Below are positions 47,650-58,809 of a stretch of 64,000 bases of DNA, in pieces. The position numbers and the translations under genes are program-made. Origin of the DNA: Lithodes maja (lineage: Eukaryota > Arthropoda > Malacostraca > Decapoda > Lithodidae). Positions within the stretch are counted from its first letter, which is position 1. Each line of letters starts with the position of its first letter. The stretch covers positions 1 through 64,000 of the forward strand of contig JBAKBP010003142.1 of the NCBI GenBank assembly GCA_037953745.1, in the 5' to 3' direction. The notes beneath the pieces are model-generated. The model was given only the letters and a program-made list of their open reading frames with translations, had not been told where the DNA came from and did not search any database.

Positions 47650-48522
47650 CGGTTACGTCGCATTTATCGGACACATCGTTGCCGAGTGTAATTTGCCATT
47701 GGTTTGTAACGGTCAAATTCGTATACGTTCCACAAATTTGTTGCGAAATGACAATAACACTTCCTCGGCGAAGAAATTTATTTAAATTCGCATCAGTGGG
47801 AAAGAGGCATAAGAGGGAGGAGAAGAGGAGAGACAAGACTATGGTGATGAAAGAAACAAGTAAGTGAGGAGAGTATTGAAATTGAACGAGATTGAGTATT
47901 TTTTTAGTGTAAGCCCGTGATAGAATGTTGTAGTGAATTTGGTCACAAGAATGTTCAAAGTAAAACAGGAAGGAAGGTAGGCTGTAAATGAGACTGGTAA
48001 ATACAGTGTTTAAACTACAACAAGCGGCACAACAAGATCAGATAAACAACTTAAAGTCGAAAACATATCACCATCAGAGTAGAGATTGACAATAATGTTA
48101 TCATACCAAGTTGGTGTGTGAATATTTTGGGTATTATATTATTAGGTGATGGCGCATGATGATTTAGACAATGTTTCAAACGATATAACCAGAGGCCTTC
48201 TTGTTTTTGTATTTGTTAATTATCACTAGGTTAGTTACACCAGCTATGTTACACCAGTCAGTTACACCAGACTCCTGAATTTCCTTGTATATGTTGTTAC
48301 TTGCTCACCTCTCTTTCTCTGTTTGTAAGCCTACACACACAATAAGACATTGAACTCTGACAGTTCAAGAATAATGTAAATCAAATTTAATAAAAGTGTC
48401 ACAAGTGAGAGAGGTGAAGCTGCACACAAAATCGACTAGTAAATTATTTTGTTGAAGTCAAAAACTTTTCAGAACCGAGTACACATGACTAGCGAAGAGG
48501 AAGAGGAGACTGAGGGAAGGTG
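47650..48522. other. Intergenic stretch, nothing recognised
   Basis: This is AT-rich sequence without a credible coding frame, RNA gene or repeat structure. The short open frames do not resemble any family I know. Confidence 0.5.
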
Positions 48523-48668
48523 GCATGTTAAATGAAACATGAAAATGAGACAGGTTAAATGAAACATGAAAGTGAGACAGGTTAAATTAAAAATGAAAGT
48601 GGGACAGGTTATATGAAACATGGAAGTGATGCAGGTTAAATGAAACATGGAAGTAATGCAGGTTAAAT
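48523..48668. repeat. 27-bp minisatellite, left part
   Basis: About five head-to-tail copies of a 27-bp unit (ACAGGTTAAATGAAACATGA followed by AAGTGAG) end where a Jockey-like LINE begins. The unit is A-rich and unrelated to the large GC-rich array, although it has the same length. The other part is at 53131-53410. Confidence 0.92.
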
Positions 48669-49459
48669 CGGTGAGACTTTTTCTATTGCACTAGACATAT
48701 CGAAAGCCTTCGATAGAGTCTGGCATAATCTTTAATTTCTAAACTACCCTCGTTCGGTTTCTATCCCTCCATCTGTGCCTTTGTCTCTAATTTCCTTTCT
48801 GGCCATTCCATAGCCGCGGTTGTGGACGGCCATTGTTCACTTCCTCACCCTATAAACTCCGGTGTTCCTCAGGGCTCTGTCCTATCTCCTATTCTCTTTC
48901 TAATTTTTATAAATGATCTCCTTAACTGTACCTTAATTCCCATCCATTCATACGCAGACGACTCAACCTTACACTACTCCATTACTTTTTCAGAACGCCC
49001 CAGCCAGCAATCCCTCACCGACAAACGTAATGAAGCCATACAACTTTTAAATTCTGATCTAAATACTATTTCCAATTGTGGCAGAGAAAACCTTGTTAAC
49101 TTTAATGCTTCCAAAACCCAATTTCTCCATCTATCTACCCGTCAGGATCTCCCAGCGGACTATCCCTTATTCTTCAACAATACAAAAATCAACCCTTCAT
49201 CTTCTCTCAATATTCTTGGTGTCTCTTTTTCTTCTGCTCTCATTTGGAAGGACCATATTACCAGTCTTGCTAAGGCAGCCTCCCAGAAGCTGGGTGTGCT
49301 CAACCGCCTTTGGGGGTTCTTTTCCCCTGCACAGCTTCTTGCTCTGTACAGGGGCATAGTGCGCCCTTGTATTGAGTATTGTTCACATATGTGGGGAGGT
49401 TCCTCTCACACCGCTCTCCTAGACAAGGTTGAAAGGAAGGCCTTTCGTATCATTAACTC

Positions 49460-52400
49460 GACCGAAGACAGCGAGGGCGGCAACCTGCGAAGGAATTAAA
49501 TGCTAATCTGTCAAGAACCGCGAATTTGGATAAAGCTCCACCAACACGACCCAAATTCAAAACCGCCAGGGATAACGACCGAGGATCGATGTCAGCCATG
49601 AATGTAAATGTAGATCCGATCAGAACCAAAAATGTGATTAAAGAACGTTCTGTGAGTTCTAAAACCGCAACTTTAAAGGTTTTCTATGCAAACGCTCGTA
49701 GCATACGCAATAAATTTTCAGATTTAGAGGAACTAGTGTTTACTGAAAATTATGATGTGATTGGTATAACAGAATCTTGGCTCAATACAGTAGATAGAGA
49801 CTTTTTAGCAGAGTATTCACTTCCCGGTTATGTAATGTTTGAGAAAAGCCGAATAAATAAAAATGGAGGTGGCGTTTTATTTTATATCAAAGAAAGTCTT
49901 AACCCGACCCTCTTGTCAAAACCTCAAATTGTGAACGTCGACACATCTTTTGTGCTAATAAAGAATAATAAAGGTACAAAAATAATACTTGCATTAATAT
50001 ACAGACCTACAGCTCAATCAGTGCAAACTGACCGAGAAATTTATGAACAAATTGCAGATGTAAGTAACTCACAAGATACCGTATTTTTTGGCGACTTTAA
50101 TTTACCTGTGACCAAGTGGGGCGATACTCTTACTTCACACTCCGGACATGACTTGTATACGAACTTGCAAGAGAGTTCGTTTTATCAATTTGTTCGAACA
50201 CCAACCCGTGGTATTAACGTTCTTGACATTGTACTTGCAACAAAAGAAGAATTAATAGAGAATTTGAATGTTGGTGATGAATTCAGTAACAGCGACCATC
50301 GTACGATAACTTTCACTTTAAACTTTACTAGTAACGAACCAAATAGTAGCATCGAAAAGTCCCTAATTTCAAGAAAGCAAACTTTCATAAACTTAGAGCT
50401 ATGTTTAAAGAATCTGACTGGAGCTTTTTAATTAACAATAACGACATAAATACATCTTGGAAGTTATTCGAAACCACTTACCTAAAAGCAGTGCAAGACT
50501 GCATACCATCGAAAATACGGCGTCCAGGCCATAATAATAAGCCCAAATGGTGGAATAAAGATATTTCAAACTGCCTGCTTGCTAAAAAATTTGCTAATGA
50601 TAGATTAAAATCCTCACAAAATGACGAAGAACGGGTGAAATTTGTAGAGCTACGACGCAAAGCCAAAAAGTGAATTAAGCAAAGTAAAAAGACCCTAGAG
50701 TTACATATTGCGAATCAAAGTAAAACAAACCCGAAAGAATTCTATAGTTATATCAGAAAGAAAAAAGTAGTTACTTCAACTGTTGGACCGTTAGTCGATG
50801 AAAATGGAGAATACACCAAAGACGAAGCACAAATGAGAAATGCCCTCAATACCTTCTTTGCATCAGTTTTTACAACAGAAGACCTCAGTGATATCCCTAC
50901 ACCATCGCCGATTCAGATTGATAATTCAGATGTTCTAAGCAATATCACCGTTACAGAGAGAGAAGTATTGAATTGTTAAGATAAACTCAAGGTAAATAAA
51001 ACGCCTGGACCTGATACAATCTTGCCTAGAGTTCTAAAGGAAGCTAAGGATGAGCTCTCCAAACCACTGACATTACTATTCAATAAATCCTTGCAGTCTG
51101 GAACTATGCCTGATCAGTGGAAGATAGCCAATGTAACACCGATATTCAAAAAAGGCAGCAAATCCCTACCCAGTAACTATCGTCCAATTAGCTTAACCTC
51201 AGTTGTATGTAAAATGCTAGAAACGGTCATAAGAGACAGACTCGTAAATCACTTAGAGGAAAATAACATACTTAAAGATACTCAACACAGCTTTCGTTAA
51301 AAACGTTCCTGTTTAACAAACCTCTTAGACTTCTTCCACGATATCCTCAACCTCTATGATGAGAGTAAAGCTGTAGATATTATATATACCTTGATTTTCA
51401 AAAGGCCTTTGACAAGGTTCCCCACAAACGTTTACTGCTAAAACTAAAAGCGCATGGAATACAAGACGGTGTGTTGAAATGGATAGAAAATTGGCTCAGC
51501 GACAGAAAGCAGAGAGTAGTCATAAACGGTAAGGCATCTAAATGGACCAATGTAAGTAGCGGGGTACCCCAGGGATCGGTACTAGGACCAATTCTCTTTC
51601 TAATTTACATCAACGACATAGATGAGGGTCTCACCTGTACAATCTCAAAATTTGCTGACGATACAAAAATTGCAAATAGCGTACTCTCAAAAGATCAAGT
51701 TGACGATATGCAACACAATCTAGATAAATTGTCACATTGGGCCCAAATTTGGCAAATGAGTTTCAATGCGGATAAATGTAAAGTACTACATATCGGATAC
51801 CTAAATGAGAAAGCAAACTATTCGATGAATGGCACTCAGCTTACGAATGTAAACAGAGAAACCGATCTGGGAGTAACAATATCGAGTAACCTAAAACCGA
51901 GTCAACAATGTTCAGAAGTTGTTAAGAAGGCAAACAAAATAATTGGCTTTATAGGCAGATCATTTGAGCATAAATCCAAATACGTAATCCTAACCCTTTA
52001 CAATTCCTTAGTCCGCCCTCTTCTGGAATACTGCGTTCAATGCTGGTGCCCTTATTACCAAAAAGACATAAACAAGCTAGAACGAGTTCAACGTAGAGTT
52101 ACCAAAATGATACCTAGCCTAAAGAACAAACCATACGAAGAGCGTCTTAGAGAATTAAATCTATTTCCTTTAACCCAGCGCAGATTAAGAGGTGACTTAA
52201 TTCAAGTGTTCAAAATCATCAAAGGCATCGACAATATGAACTGTAGTAAGTACTTCACTATCGACCAATCTAATTACACGCGGGGAAACGGTTGCAAAAT
52301 TATTGGTAAATCTTTTAACTCACACGAATCTAAGAATTTCTTCTTCAATCGAGTTGTCAACTTGTGGAATGGGGTTCCACGAGACGTTATAGACTGCAGC

Positions 52401-52701
52401 ACCGTTGATTCATTTAAATTCCGCCTAGACAAATATCTCGCATCAAACCCGCGACTGACTGCGTTTGTAAATTAATAACTTTATTTTATCCTCCCCTCAG
52501 TTACTAACCCATATGTCCCCTACTAACTTCCTAGTCCTGCCACGTTAGTGGCAGGGCAGTAGTTCCCTTTCCAATGTTCCCTTACACACTCTAAACCACT
52601 GTTTGGACACTTGATCCTCAGTGTTTTGGAGGACAAGCAGCCTAGAAGGGTCACTAGATCTGTTGTTGCTTGATTTCCTTTGTACTCCTTTGTACCTTTG
52701 T
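49460..52701 (+). mobile_element. 5'-truncated CR1 copy nested in the Jockey-like LINE
   Basis: The copy starts inside the last codons of CR1 ORF1 (equivalent to 27790) and continues through ORF2 and the 3' UTR to the TTTGTACTCC-type end. It is very similar to the copy at 26312-34116 and provides the reference that reveals the nested insertion there. Its own insertion is flanked by ACTC on both sides. Confidence 0.93.
49589..52475 (+). pseudogene. CR1 ORF2 pseudogene, second copy
   Basis: The endonuclease part is intact at the start: NARSIRNKFSDLEELV, ITESWLN, FFGDFNLPVTKWGD and NSDHRTITF. It is then broken by a one-base deletion near 50357, a TGA at 50671-50673, a TAA at 50977-50979, a TAA at 51298-51300 and a two-base insertion near 51385. 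The RT core reads on from SGVPQGSVLGPILF through FADD to the end (AFVN and a stop at 52473-52475). The lesions differ from those of the first copy, where these positions are intact. Both therefore descend from an intact ORF2 and decayed separately. Confidence 0.9.
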
Positions 52702-53130
52702 ACTCCCGTCCACTCACCAACTCTCTGCAATCTCTCTCTCTCCGCCGCAATGTTGCATCTCTCTCGCTATTCTATCGCTATTATAATAATCAGTGTTCCT
52801 CAGAGCTATCCCAGTACCACCTCCTTTACGTAGGGCACGTGGTACCCGTCTTGCAACTCAATCGCACCCCTACTCTGTGCAACTCTCCAACCTAAGAGTG
52901 AAACGTTACTCTCAAACTTTCTTCTACTCAACAGCTGAGCTCTGGAACTCTCTCCCAGAATCAGTTTTTCCCGCTTCCTATGACTTAAATTGCTTCAAAC
53001 TCTGTGTGTCCAGGCATTTTGGCTCGAACGTCCCTTGAGTTTGGCCCTGTCACTCTTTCAACTATGGGGGAGGCACTCCCTATAGGCAGTTATGCCTTTT
53101 GCCTCCCTCAATCACATAGAAGAAAAAAAT

Positions 53131-53410
53131 ACGTGAAACTGAAACAGGTTAAATGAAACATGAACGATAAGCAGGTAATTTCAAACATGAAAGTGAAGCA
53201 GGTTAAATAGAACATGAAAGTGAAGCAGGTTAAAAGAAACATGAAAGTAAAACAGGTTAAATGAAACATGAAAGTAAGGTAGATTCTATGAAACATGAAA
53301 CTGAGACAGGTTAAATGAAACATGAAAGTTAAAAAGGTTAAATTAAACATAGAAGTGAATCAGGTTAAACGAAACATGGATGTGAGGCAGGGTATCATTA
53401 TGAAACATGA
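53131..53410. repeat. 27-bp minisatellite, right part
   Basis: About ten more diverged copies of the 27-bp unit (GGTTAAATGAAACATGAAAG core) continue after the Jockey-like LINE. They end near GAAACATGACAACC. Together with 48523-48668 they form one older minisatellite. Confidence 0.9.
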
Positions 53411-53589
53411 CAACCAGTCAGATGTAAAGCCTCCTAAATCCACACATTTCTGATGTCTTTACTAGCCAATATCCGACTTTAGTTATAGTTACTAGATAAA
53501 ACTATGGATCTTTCACACATGTCTATTAATTCAATCAAGTAATACATTATTACCTAAAGTTGATGGTGGTCATACGTTACACTCGTCCA

Positions 53590-54820
53590 TGACCTGCAGT
53601 CTTAATTGGACCAGGGGCATGAGTCTCGTGTCGTGGCTATTGACTTTGGCTTTGCTTTTGACTTAGTCAACCATAATGCACTTCTGTATAAGTTACGACT
53701 CACCGGTATTGGTGGCAATTTTGTAAGGATCTTTGACGATTTTTTGACGAAAATATCTGAGTCTGTGGCCATTGGGGGGTGTCGTTCCCCTTCTGTTCCT
53801 GTTGTTTCTGGCGTTCCACAAGGCAATGTTCTTTGGGCCTTTTCTTTTTATTATTTTTACTGCTGACCTGAGCTCCAAGCTTGAAAATAAACTAATCTCC
53901 TATTCCGATGATACTACTTCCAATTCCATCACCAAATGATCGACACAAAATTGCTACTGCTCTGACTAGAGATTTTGCCAAAATGACATGGTGTGATATT
54001 TGGGGTATGAAACTTAATGCTAGTACAACATACTTAATTATAATCAGCAGATCTCGCACCTTGGATCCTACCCATCCTCATCTACAAGTTTCTGGCAAGC
54101 GAATTGAGAATGTGGATACTCTGCGTGTGTTAGAAGTTACTCTAGATCCCAATCTTACTTTTGAAAAGCATATTCGTTCTTTCTTCTCTTCCATTTTCCA
54201 GAAAATTGGTTTGCTTCGCAAGTGTTATAAAACGTTTGCTTGTGACGCCACAGTTATCAAGTCTGTTGATACTTTTATTTTGCCAAAATTCGAGTATTGC
54301 TCACCTGTCTGGTTGTCAACAGCTGACTGCCATCCCAAGTTACTTGACAGGTCCCTGAATTATATCAGTTTTATTCAACCTCTTTTGTCTCTTGATCTGT
54401 ATCATCGATGTATAGTGGGTGCCCTTAGTCTTTTATTTAAAGTTTTTAACAACCCTCAGCATCCCTTACATGAGGTTCTGCCAGGTGCCTATGTCCGAGC
54501 TCGTGCAACTAGATTCACAAGCAATCTTAATAATGTTGCCATGAGCCGTGTTAATTTTTCTACTACACAGTTTGCACGGTGTTTTGTGCCGGCCATGGTT
54601 GATTTGTGGAATAAGTTGCCAAATGAGCTAGTCAATTCAGCTCATATCTCCATGTTAAGTCTAGAGTTAATGCTTTTTTTGCAGCACTAATTCTAATTTT
54701 AAAAGTTAGTTTATTCTATTTTATCGTATTATATTTATACTTGATATCCTCCACTGCATAATATGTTATTATTAATTATATTTGTGTTCAATATTTTGTC
54801 ACCCCTCTTCTTAGTTGCCA
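53590..54820 (+). pseudogene. Fragment of a third LINE type, reverse transcriptase
   Basis: A 5'-truncated RT begins with AIDFGFAFDLVNHNALLYKL (motif A region) and VVSGVPQGNVL. Two frameshifts separate these from the YSDD box (53901-53912, in place of YADD or FADD) and from the C-terminal part at 53908-54690. That part has WGMKLNAS, LEVTLDPNLTFEKHIRSFF, FEYCSPVW and ARCFVPAMVDLWNKLPNEL. The general pattern is that of a non-LTR RT, but the sequence is clearly different from the CR1 and Jockey-like elements nearby. I cannot name its clade. The 3' part is AT-rich and has no clear tail. Confidence 0.75.
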
Positions 54821-55032
54821 CAAAATATTTGGCTTTTTTGGCAGGTCATTTGAGCATAAATCCAAAGACGTTATCCTAACCCTTTACAATTCCTTAGTCC
54901 GCCCTCTTCTGGAATACTGCGTTCAATGCTTGTGCCCTTATTACCAAAAAGACATAAACAAGCTAGAACGAGTTCAACGTAGAGTTACCAAAATGATACC
55001 TAGCCTAAAGAACAAACCATACGAAGAGCGTC

Positions 55033-55035
55033 TTA
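55033..55035. repeat. Target-site duplication TTA, left
   Basis: TTA directly precedes the transposon terminus. The uninterrupted CR1 copies have a single TTA at this place (GCGTCTTAGAGAATT), and a second TTA follows the right terminus at 60667-60669. A 3-bp TTA/TAA duplication is diagnostic of PIF/Harbinger insertion. Confidence 0.96.
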
Positions 55036-55079
55036 TGCCCCTTTCACACATACAGGACTCGGGCGCCGAATGCAGCAGA
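55036..55079 (+). repeat. Left terminal inverted repeat of element B
   Basis: The 44 bp start TGCCCCTTTCACACATACAG and end GCAGCAGA. They match the reverse complement of 60623-60666 except at two positions. The core contains GGACTCGGGCGCCGAAT. Confidence 0.96.
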
Positions 55080-55755
55080 AAGCAACCGAGTAGCGACTCT
55101 GGTGCATGCGGCATCAAGTCGGCACCTATTCCTACCCATGCGGCTGTAGTCGTCTGTAGTCTGGTGAAGTCCGGGCAATGCGTGTCAAGTCGCGGTCCGC
55201 GACGAAAATGTTTGTCAGTTTTGAAATTTGGACCAGACTTGAAATTTGTCTGCTGGATGCGGGGAGTAGTCTGCTCTAGTCGGCGCTAGTCGTACCAAGT
55301 CTTCTGTATGCGGCTGTAGTCCTTGTGTATGTCGGCTCGAATTGTGTTTCATGTGTATCATAAAGACTACTGCCGCATACACCAGAGTACAGCCGCCGGA
55401 CACGAGTACAACCGAAAAAGTCTGCTGAAGTCTGTTGAAGTCGTGTGCATAAATTTGCATAAATTTGCATAAAAAAATTAAAAATTATTAAAAAATATGA
55501 GTCATACGAGTACAACAGACAACAGCGGAATTCATCCGCATGCAGCCGCATACAGCAGACTCCAACCGCATTGACAGGAGTGCAGACGTATGACAACACC
55601 CGGAACCCAATGTGGCACAAGAGTCGAGCCAACTTGACCGGACAAGTAACCGACAACAGAAAACTCCAACCGACAACACAAAAGTCGAACCGAAAATAGC
55701 CGCATCCACCAGACAAGAAATACTAGACATTTTTCCCAACAGAACGGCAACACGG
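55080..55755. repeat. Left subterminal region of element B with dense short repeats
   Basis: Between the terminal repeat and the promoter, short words recur in both orientations: TGCGGCTGTAGTC (55140 and about 55310), GTCTGGTGAAGTCCG (about 55158), CCGCATACACCAGAGTAC, CTGAAGTCTGTTGAAGTC and CATAAATTTG. The same words recur inside the right end (60361-60622). They look like binding sites for the element's DNA-binding protein or transposase. This role is inference. Confidence 0.65.
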
Positions 55756-55759
55756 CCCC

Positions 55760-55795
55760 TATATAAAGGCCCCAGGCAGCGCACTCCCCAACAGT
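55760..55795 (+). promoter_or_regulatory. Core promoter of the MADF gene (element B)
   Basis: TATATAAAGG starts at 55760, and an initiator-like CAACAGTC lies about 30 bp downstream near 55790. A transcript starting there would have a 5' leader of about 100 nt before the ATG at 55890. An out-of-frame ATG at 55801 would lie only about 10 nt from the cap and is probably skipped. Confidence 0.65.
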
Positions 55796-55889
55796 CTTCA
55801 ATGAGAGCACCAACGACGCACACCTACCACCCTCACCCTCGCCGCGCCTCTACCCTGACCTCTACGCTCACCTATACCGCCTTTACACC

Positions 55890-58184
55890 ATGCCTGGACC
55901 CAGTCGAACACCAAACTCCAGGAAGTCACAGAGTCCACAGAAAATCCAGAGGCAAGAAGACGACAACCGATTGGAAGACTTCTTTGGAGACGAGACCCAG
56001 ATGAGTGAGGAGGAGAGCATGGAGATAATCCAGGACAGCCAGCCTCCACGCCAAACACCCCCCGCTGCCAAGCGGCAAGCACCGCCACCAGCTCCCGCCA
56101 AAACCAGCATGCTACCGCCAGGGAGCAGCCAGGACACCCAGGACACCCAGGACACCCAGGACACCCAGGACACCCATGACATCGAGGAGATCGACATCGA
56201 GGCGGCTGACGAGGCCTCCCCAGATGCGATTATCTACGGCGTCAAATCGAAAAGAACAATAACGAGGGTAGTGTTGCGCCCCGAAGACGAGGTCGCCGTG
56301 ATGGAGTGGTTGCGGGCACATACATTCATGTATGATAAGCAGGCCCGAGAATTCAAGGACTCTGACCGGAAGTGGCGCCTGTTTGAAAAGAAGGCCAAGA
56401 CTCTGACCCCTCCAATAAAAGGTAAGTTTTCCCATATTGATACGTGAAATGTTATATTATTAATATTTACGTTGTTTAGCTGTGTTAGTACAAATTTGTA
56501 TGTGTTGTGATGAATAGTGACACTGTTTAGCTGGGTAGATACCTGTAATATTGAGTGTTATATAGACATTGTTGTGTGATATATACGTTTCTATTATATG
56601 TGATTTTGTCTTGCAAACAGGTGCTCAGCTGAGGACCTGGTGCGACAACATCCGCTCCAGGTTTGGCAAGTTGACGGCAAAGAAGAGTGGTGCTGGGGCT
56701 GAAATACGGTACAGCGACCGTGATCAGTGGATCCTTGACCAGGGCAGTTTTTTCAGGGGGCACATTGTGCGAAACAAGCCTCGTAGCACCGGTAATGTGA
56801 GTGTTTATTATATATGTTATTCAAATTCAGCAATACTTATTTAATCATTTCCAATTATTCCATTTAGGCAGTGTTTATGTTACATTTTGCTGTCATGTTA
56901 TGCATGCTTTGTGGTGTCAATGAAACAATCTCCATAGATTTTTTATTTTAATTAATAATTATTTATTAACATAATTGCAACACAAAACTCCTACCCCCAA
57001 ATGCCATTCATAACACTATAACACATCACAACTCACCACATTACAGTAAAAATATAACATCCGCCTTCCTCCGATAACACAGTTCATATACCAGGCCGCA
57101 TCACAACATACCATTATAAAATAATTTTCTTGTTTTCACCCCAACAAACAGTTCCCACAGCATGCTTCATCCGACACCAACGACGATGCGCCTGAGCTGG
57201 ACGACCCTGTACTCGACACCAGGACAGAGGCCGAGGACTCTGCGTCTGGGGCCTCCCAGCACAGCACAAGAACAGGCACCAAGCGGCAGAAGGCTTCAAC
57301 CAGCTCCGCTGAAATAGAAGAGGTGAGAAAAATTATAGAAATGTGCATATGCAAAGAAATGAATGTAAGGTGTGGAAAGGTAAGACAAGTTATATAATGT
57401 TAAGAGTTGCTCTGGACTGCGAATGCGTCACTCCCACTGACACGGTAAGGCAAATATTGACATGCGCTACTAACTTCATTGATGATGTAAACTAAACATA
57501 TTTTATTAACATGTACCTATTATGTAATATTCCTAATACATATCTTACAGAAATCTGGAATGCAGATGGAGATTTATGTTATTTATGAGTGTGCATTGCA
57601 TAATTATCCTGACGCTGTCTGATAATAATCAACTTTTTGGACATCTCTCTTTATAGATACAGCAGACGGTGACCACCTTCCGCAAGGACATCACTGAACT
57701 CCGGGAAAGCGTGAAGACAGGAGGTGGACGCATCAAGCCTCATGTTTCCGCGTTCCTGGCCTACCTTGCGGAAGTCATGAATGAGTGGTCTGCCGATGAC
57801 TGCAACACGGCTCAGCAGGAGATGACTACCTACGTGCTGCAGATGGACAAGATGGTGCGGCAACGGGCTTCGGGGGCAACTGCAACCCCAGCGAGTGCGG
57901 CACCACCCCCCGTCCAAACTCCACAACCCTCCGTCAGCGTCCAACTTGCGCCCCAGGTATACCAACAACGTGTGCCACAGCTGACTCCACACCTGGGCCA
58001 ACCTCTTGGACCGGCCCCACAGTTTACGCCCACCTTGTGGGGCAGCTCCACCCCCACATATGGGACACACCTCGCGGTGCCCGCCACACCTGGGCGAAGT
58101 TTTCAGAGGCAACTCTTTGATGTGAGTCTCAACCTGGACTCCCCAAACCCAACACTACACACACCGCAGCACGAGGGGCAGTAG
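55890..58184 (+). CDS. MADF/BESS-like DNA-binding protein of Harbinger element B, 4 exons, 468 aa
   Basis: Exons are 55890-56421, 56621-56796, 57152-57322 and 57657-58184. Donors read GTAAGT, GTGAGT and GTGAGA. Acceptors read AAACAG, AAACAG and TTATAG. Phases 1, 0 and 0 join without a stop. Residues 20-110 are acidic and Pro-rich with a QDT repeat (79-95). Residues 125-230 resemble a MADF (Myb/SANT-related) domain: VAVMEWLRAHTFMYDKQ, FKDSDRKWRLFEKKAKTL, then across the first junction RTWCDNIRSRFGKL and DQWILDQGSFF. A basic KRQK lies in exon 3. Residues 294-360 are helical and include FLAYLAEVMNEW and EMTTYVLQM, comparable to a BESS motif. The C-terminal about 100 residues are Pro/Thr/Gln-rich. 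MADF plus BESS is a known combination in insect DNA-binding factors. Here it probably binds the element's ends and assists the transposase. Exon boundaries are predicted, not shown by transcripts. Confidence 0.82.
56422..57656 (+). other. Three introns of the MADF gene
   Basis: Intron 1 (56422-56620), intron 2 (56797-57151) and intron 3 (57323-57656) are AT-rich, contain stops in all frames relative to the exons, and have GT...AG ends. No other gene or RNA is visible in them. Confidence 0.75.
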
Positions 58185-58809
58185 AGAATGTCCGTCCAAT
58201 GTTAAGTTTAAAATAAAATTCTGTTGTGAATAATGTGTTTAGAATTCCAATCCCATATGCCAGTAATATGTTATAAAACAATAAATAATACTTATCTTTG
58301 CTGAAAATAGTATCTAGTAATAATACCCAAAAATATGTCCTTAAATAACATGGCAGTCAAATATTGACGAGTTGACATTCATTCACAAAAGTGACTACTA
58401 AATAAAATATAGATGAATAAAATAGATGTTGAAAATATAGATGAATGTAATATATGTTTTCTAAAATTAATATACACTCATCATATACAAATGCCCGCGA
58501 CGGCAATAACAAAGCAAGAAAGTAATAGCCTGATACGTATAAATATGAATATATAATAACAAAATATAAGTGACGCATGACAGTTACATAATAAATGACT
58601 GAATGTCATGGAAATACTGAATAATGAAATAATATGCGAAAGCAAATGACTGAAGACAAGTAAAAAGGAAAGTAATAATTATTAATAAGAAACGTATGAA
58701 CATATCAAATTTGCAAATGACATGGACAATGGCACGCATGATTTAATTAGAAAGAGCTGCAAATTAGGTCAGTTAATATAACATTAAAATACACACAATC
58801 ATCGTACCT
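58185..58809. other. Gap between the convergent element B genes
   Basis: AATAAA at 58212-58217, 28 nt after the MADF stop, is a plausible poly(A) signal for that gene. The rest is AT-rich 3' untranslated and spacer sequence between two tail-to-tail genes. I could not pick a poly(A) signal for the transposase with confidence. Confidence 0.6.

Larger units (their letters stand above)
45351..47650 (-). mobile_element. PIF/Harbinger transposon A, decayed
   Basis: A transposase homologous to that of element B (55036-60666) lies on the minus strand, preceded by a TATA box and by a block of degenerate subterminal repeats (47402-47640). I could not find matching terminal inverted repeats or a target-site duplication, nor a companion MADF gene, so the borders are approximate. 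The left border is somewhere near 45340. Internal stops and frameshifts, and a lost splice acceptor, show that it is inactive. Confidence 0.75.
48669..53038 (+). pseudogene. Jockey-like reverse transcriptase remnant in two parts
   Basis: The left part (48669-49459) covers the RT from ALDISKAFDRVW through SGVPQGSVLSPILF, YADDSTL and CIEYCSHMWGG. A one-base deletion near 48727 breaks its frame relative to the copy at 32.4 kb. The right part (52702-53038) encodes the C-terminal region with RRNVASLSLFYRYYNN and FFYSTAELWNSLPESVF and ends at the same stop. A four-base deletion near 52815 breaks it. A CR1 insertion lies between the parts. Confidence 0.88.
48669..53129 (+). mobile_element. 5'-truncated Jockey-like LINE, itself split by a CR1 copy
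   Basis: This second copy of the element at 30537-33630 starts within the RT (equivalent to about 32398) and runs to a short A-rich tail at 53122-53129. It entered the 27-bp minisatellite, which continues on both sides. A CR1 copy (49460-52701) was later inserted into it: ACTC at 49456-49459 recurs at 52702-52705 as a target-site duplication, and the flanks join exactly as in the uninterrupted copy near 33186. The 5' truncation is typical of incomplete reverse transcription. Confidence 0.92.

Noticed and set aside
46489..47867. Plus-strand open frames over element A and its flank
   Set aside because: They are antisense to the transposase remnant or run through degenerate repeats, with no family resemblance.
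48669..53131. Target-site duplication AAAT around the truncated Jockey-like LINE
   Set aside because: AAAT occurs on both sides, but the right one merges with the A-rich tail and the minisatellite phase is off by about three bases, so it is not secure.
55215..56435. Minus-strand open frames across the left end and first exon of element B
   Set aside because: They overlap the subterminal repeats and the MADF exon in antisense and show no domain. They are composition shadows.
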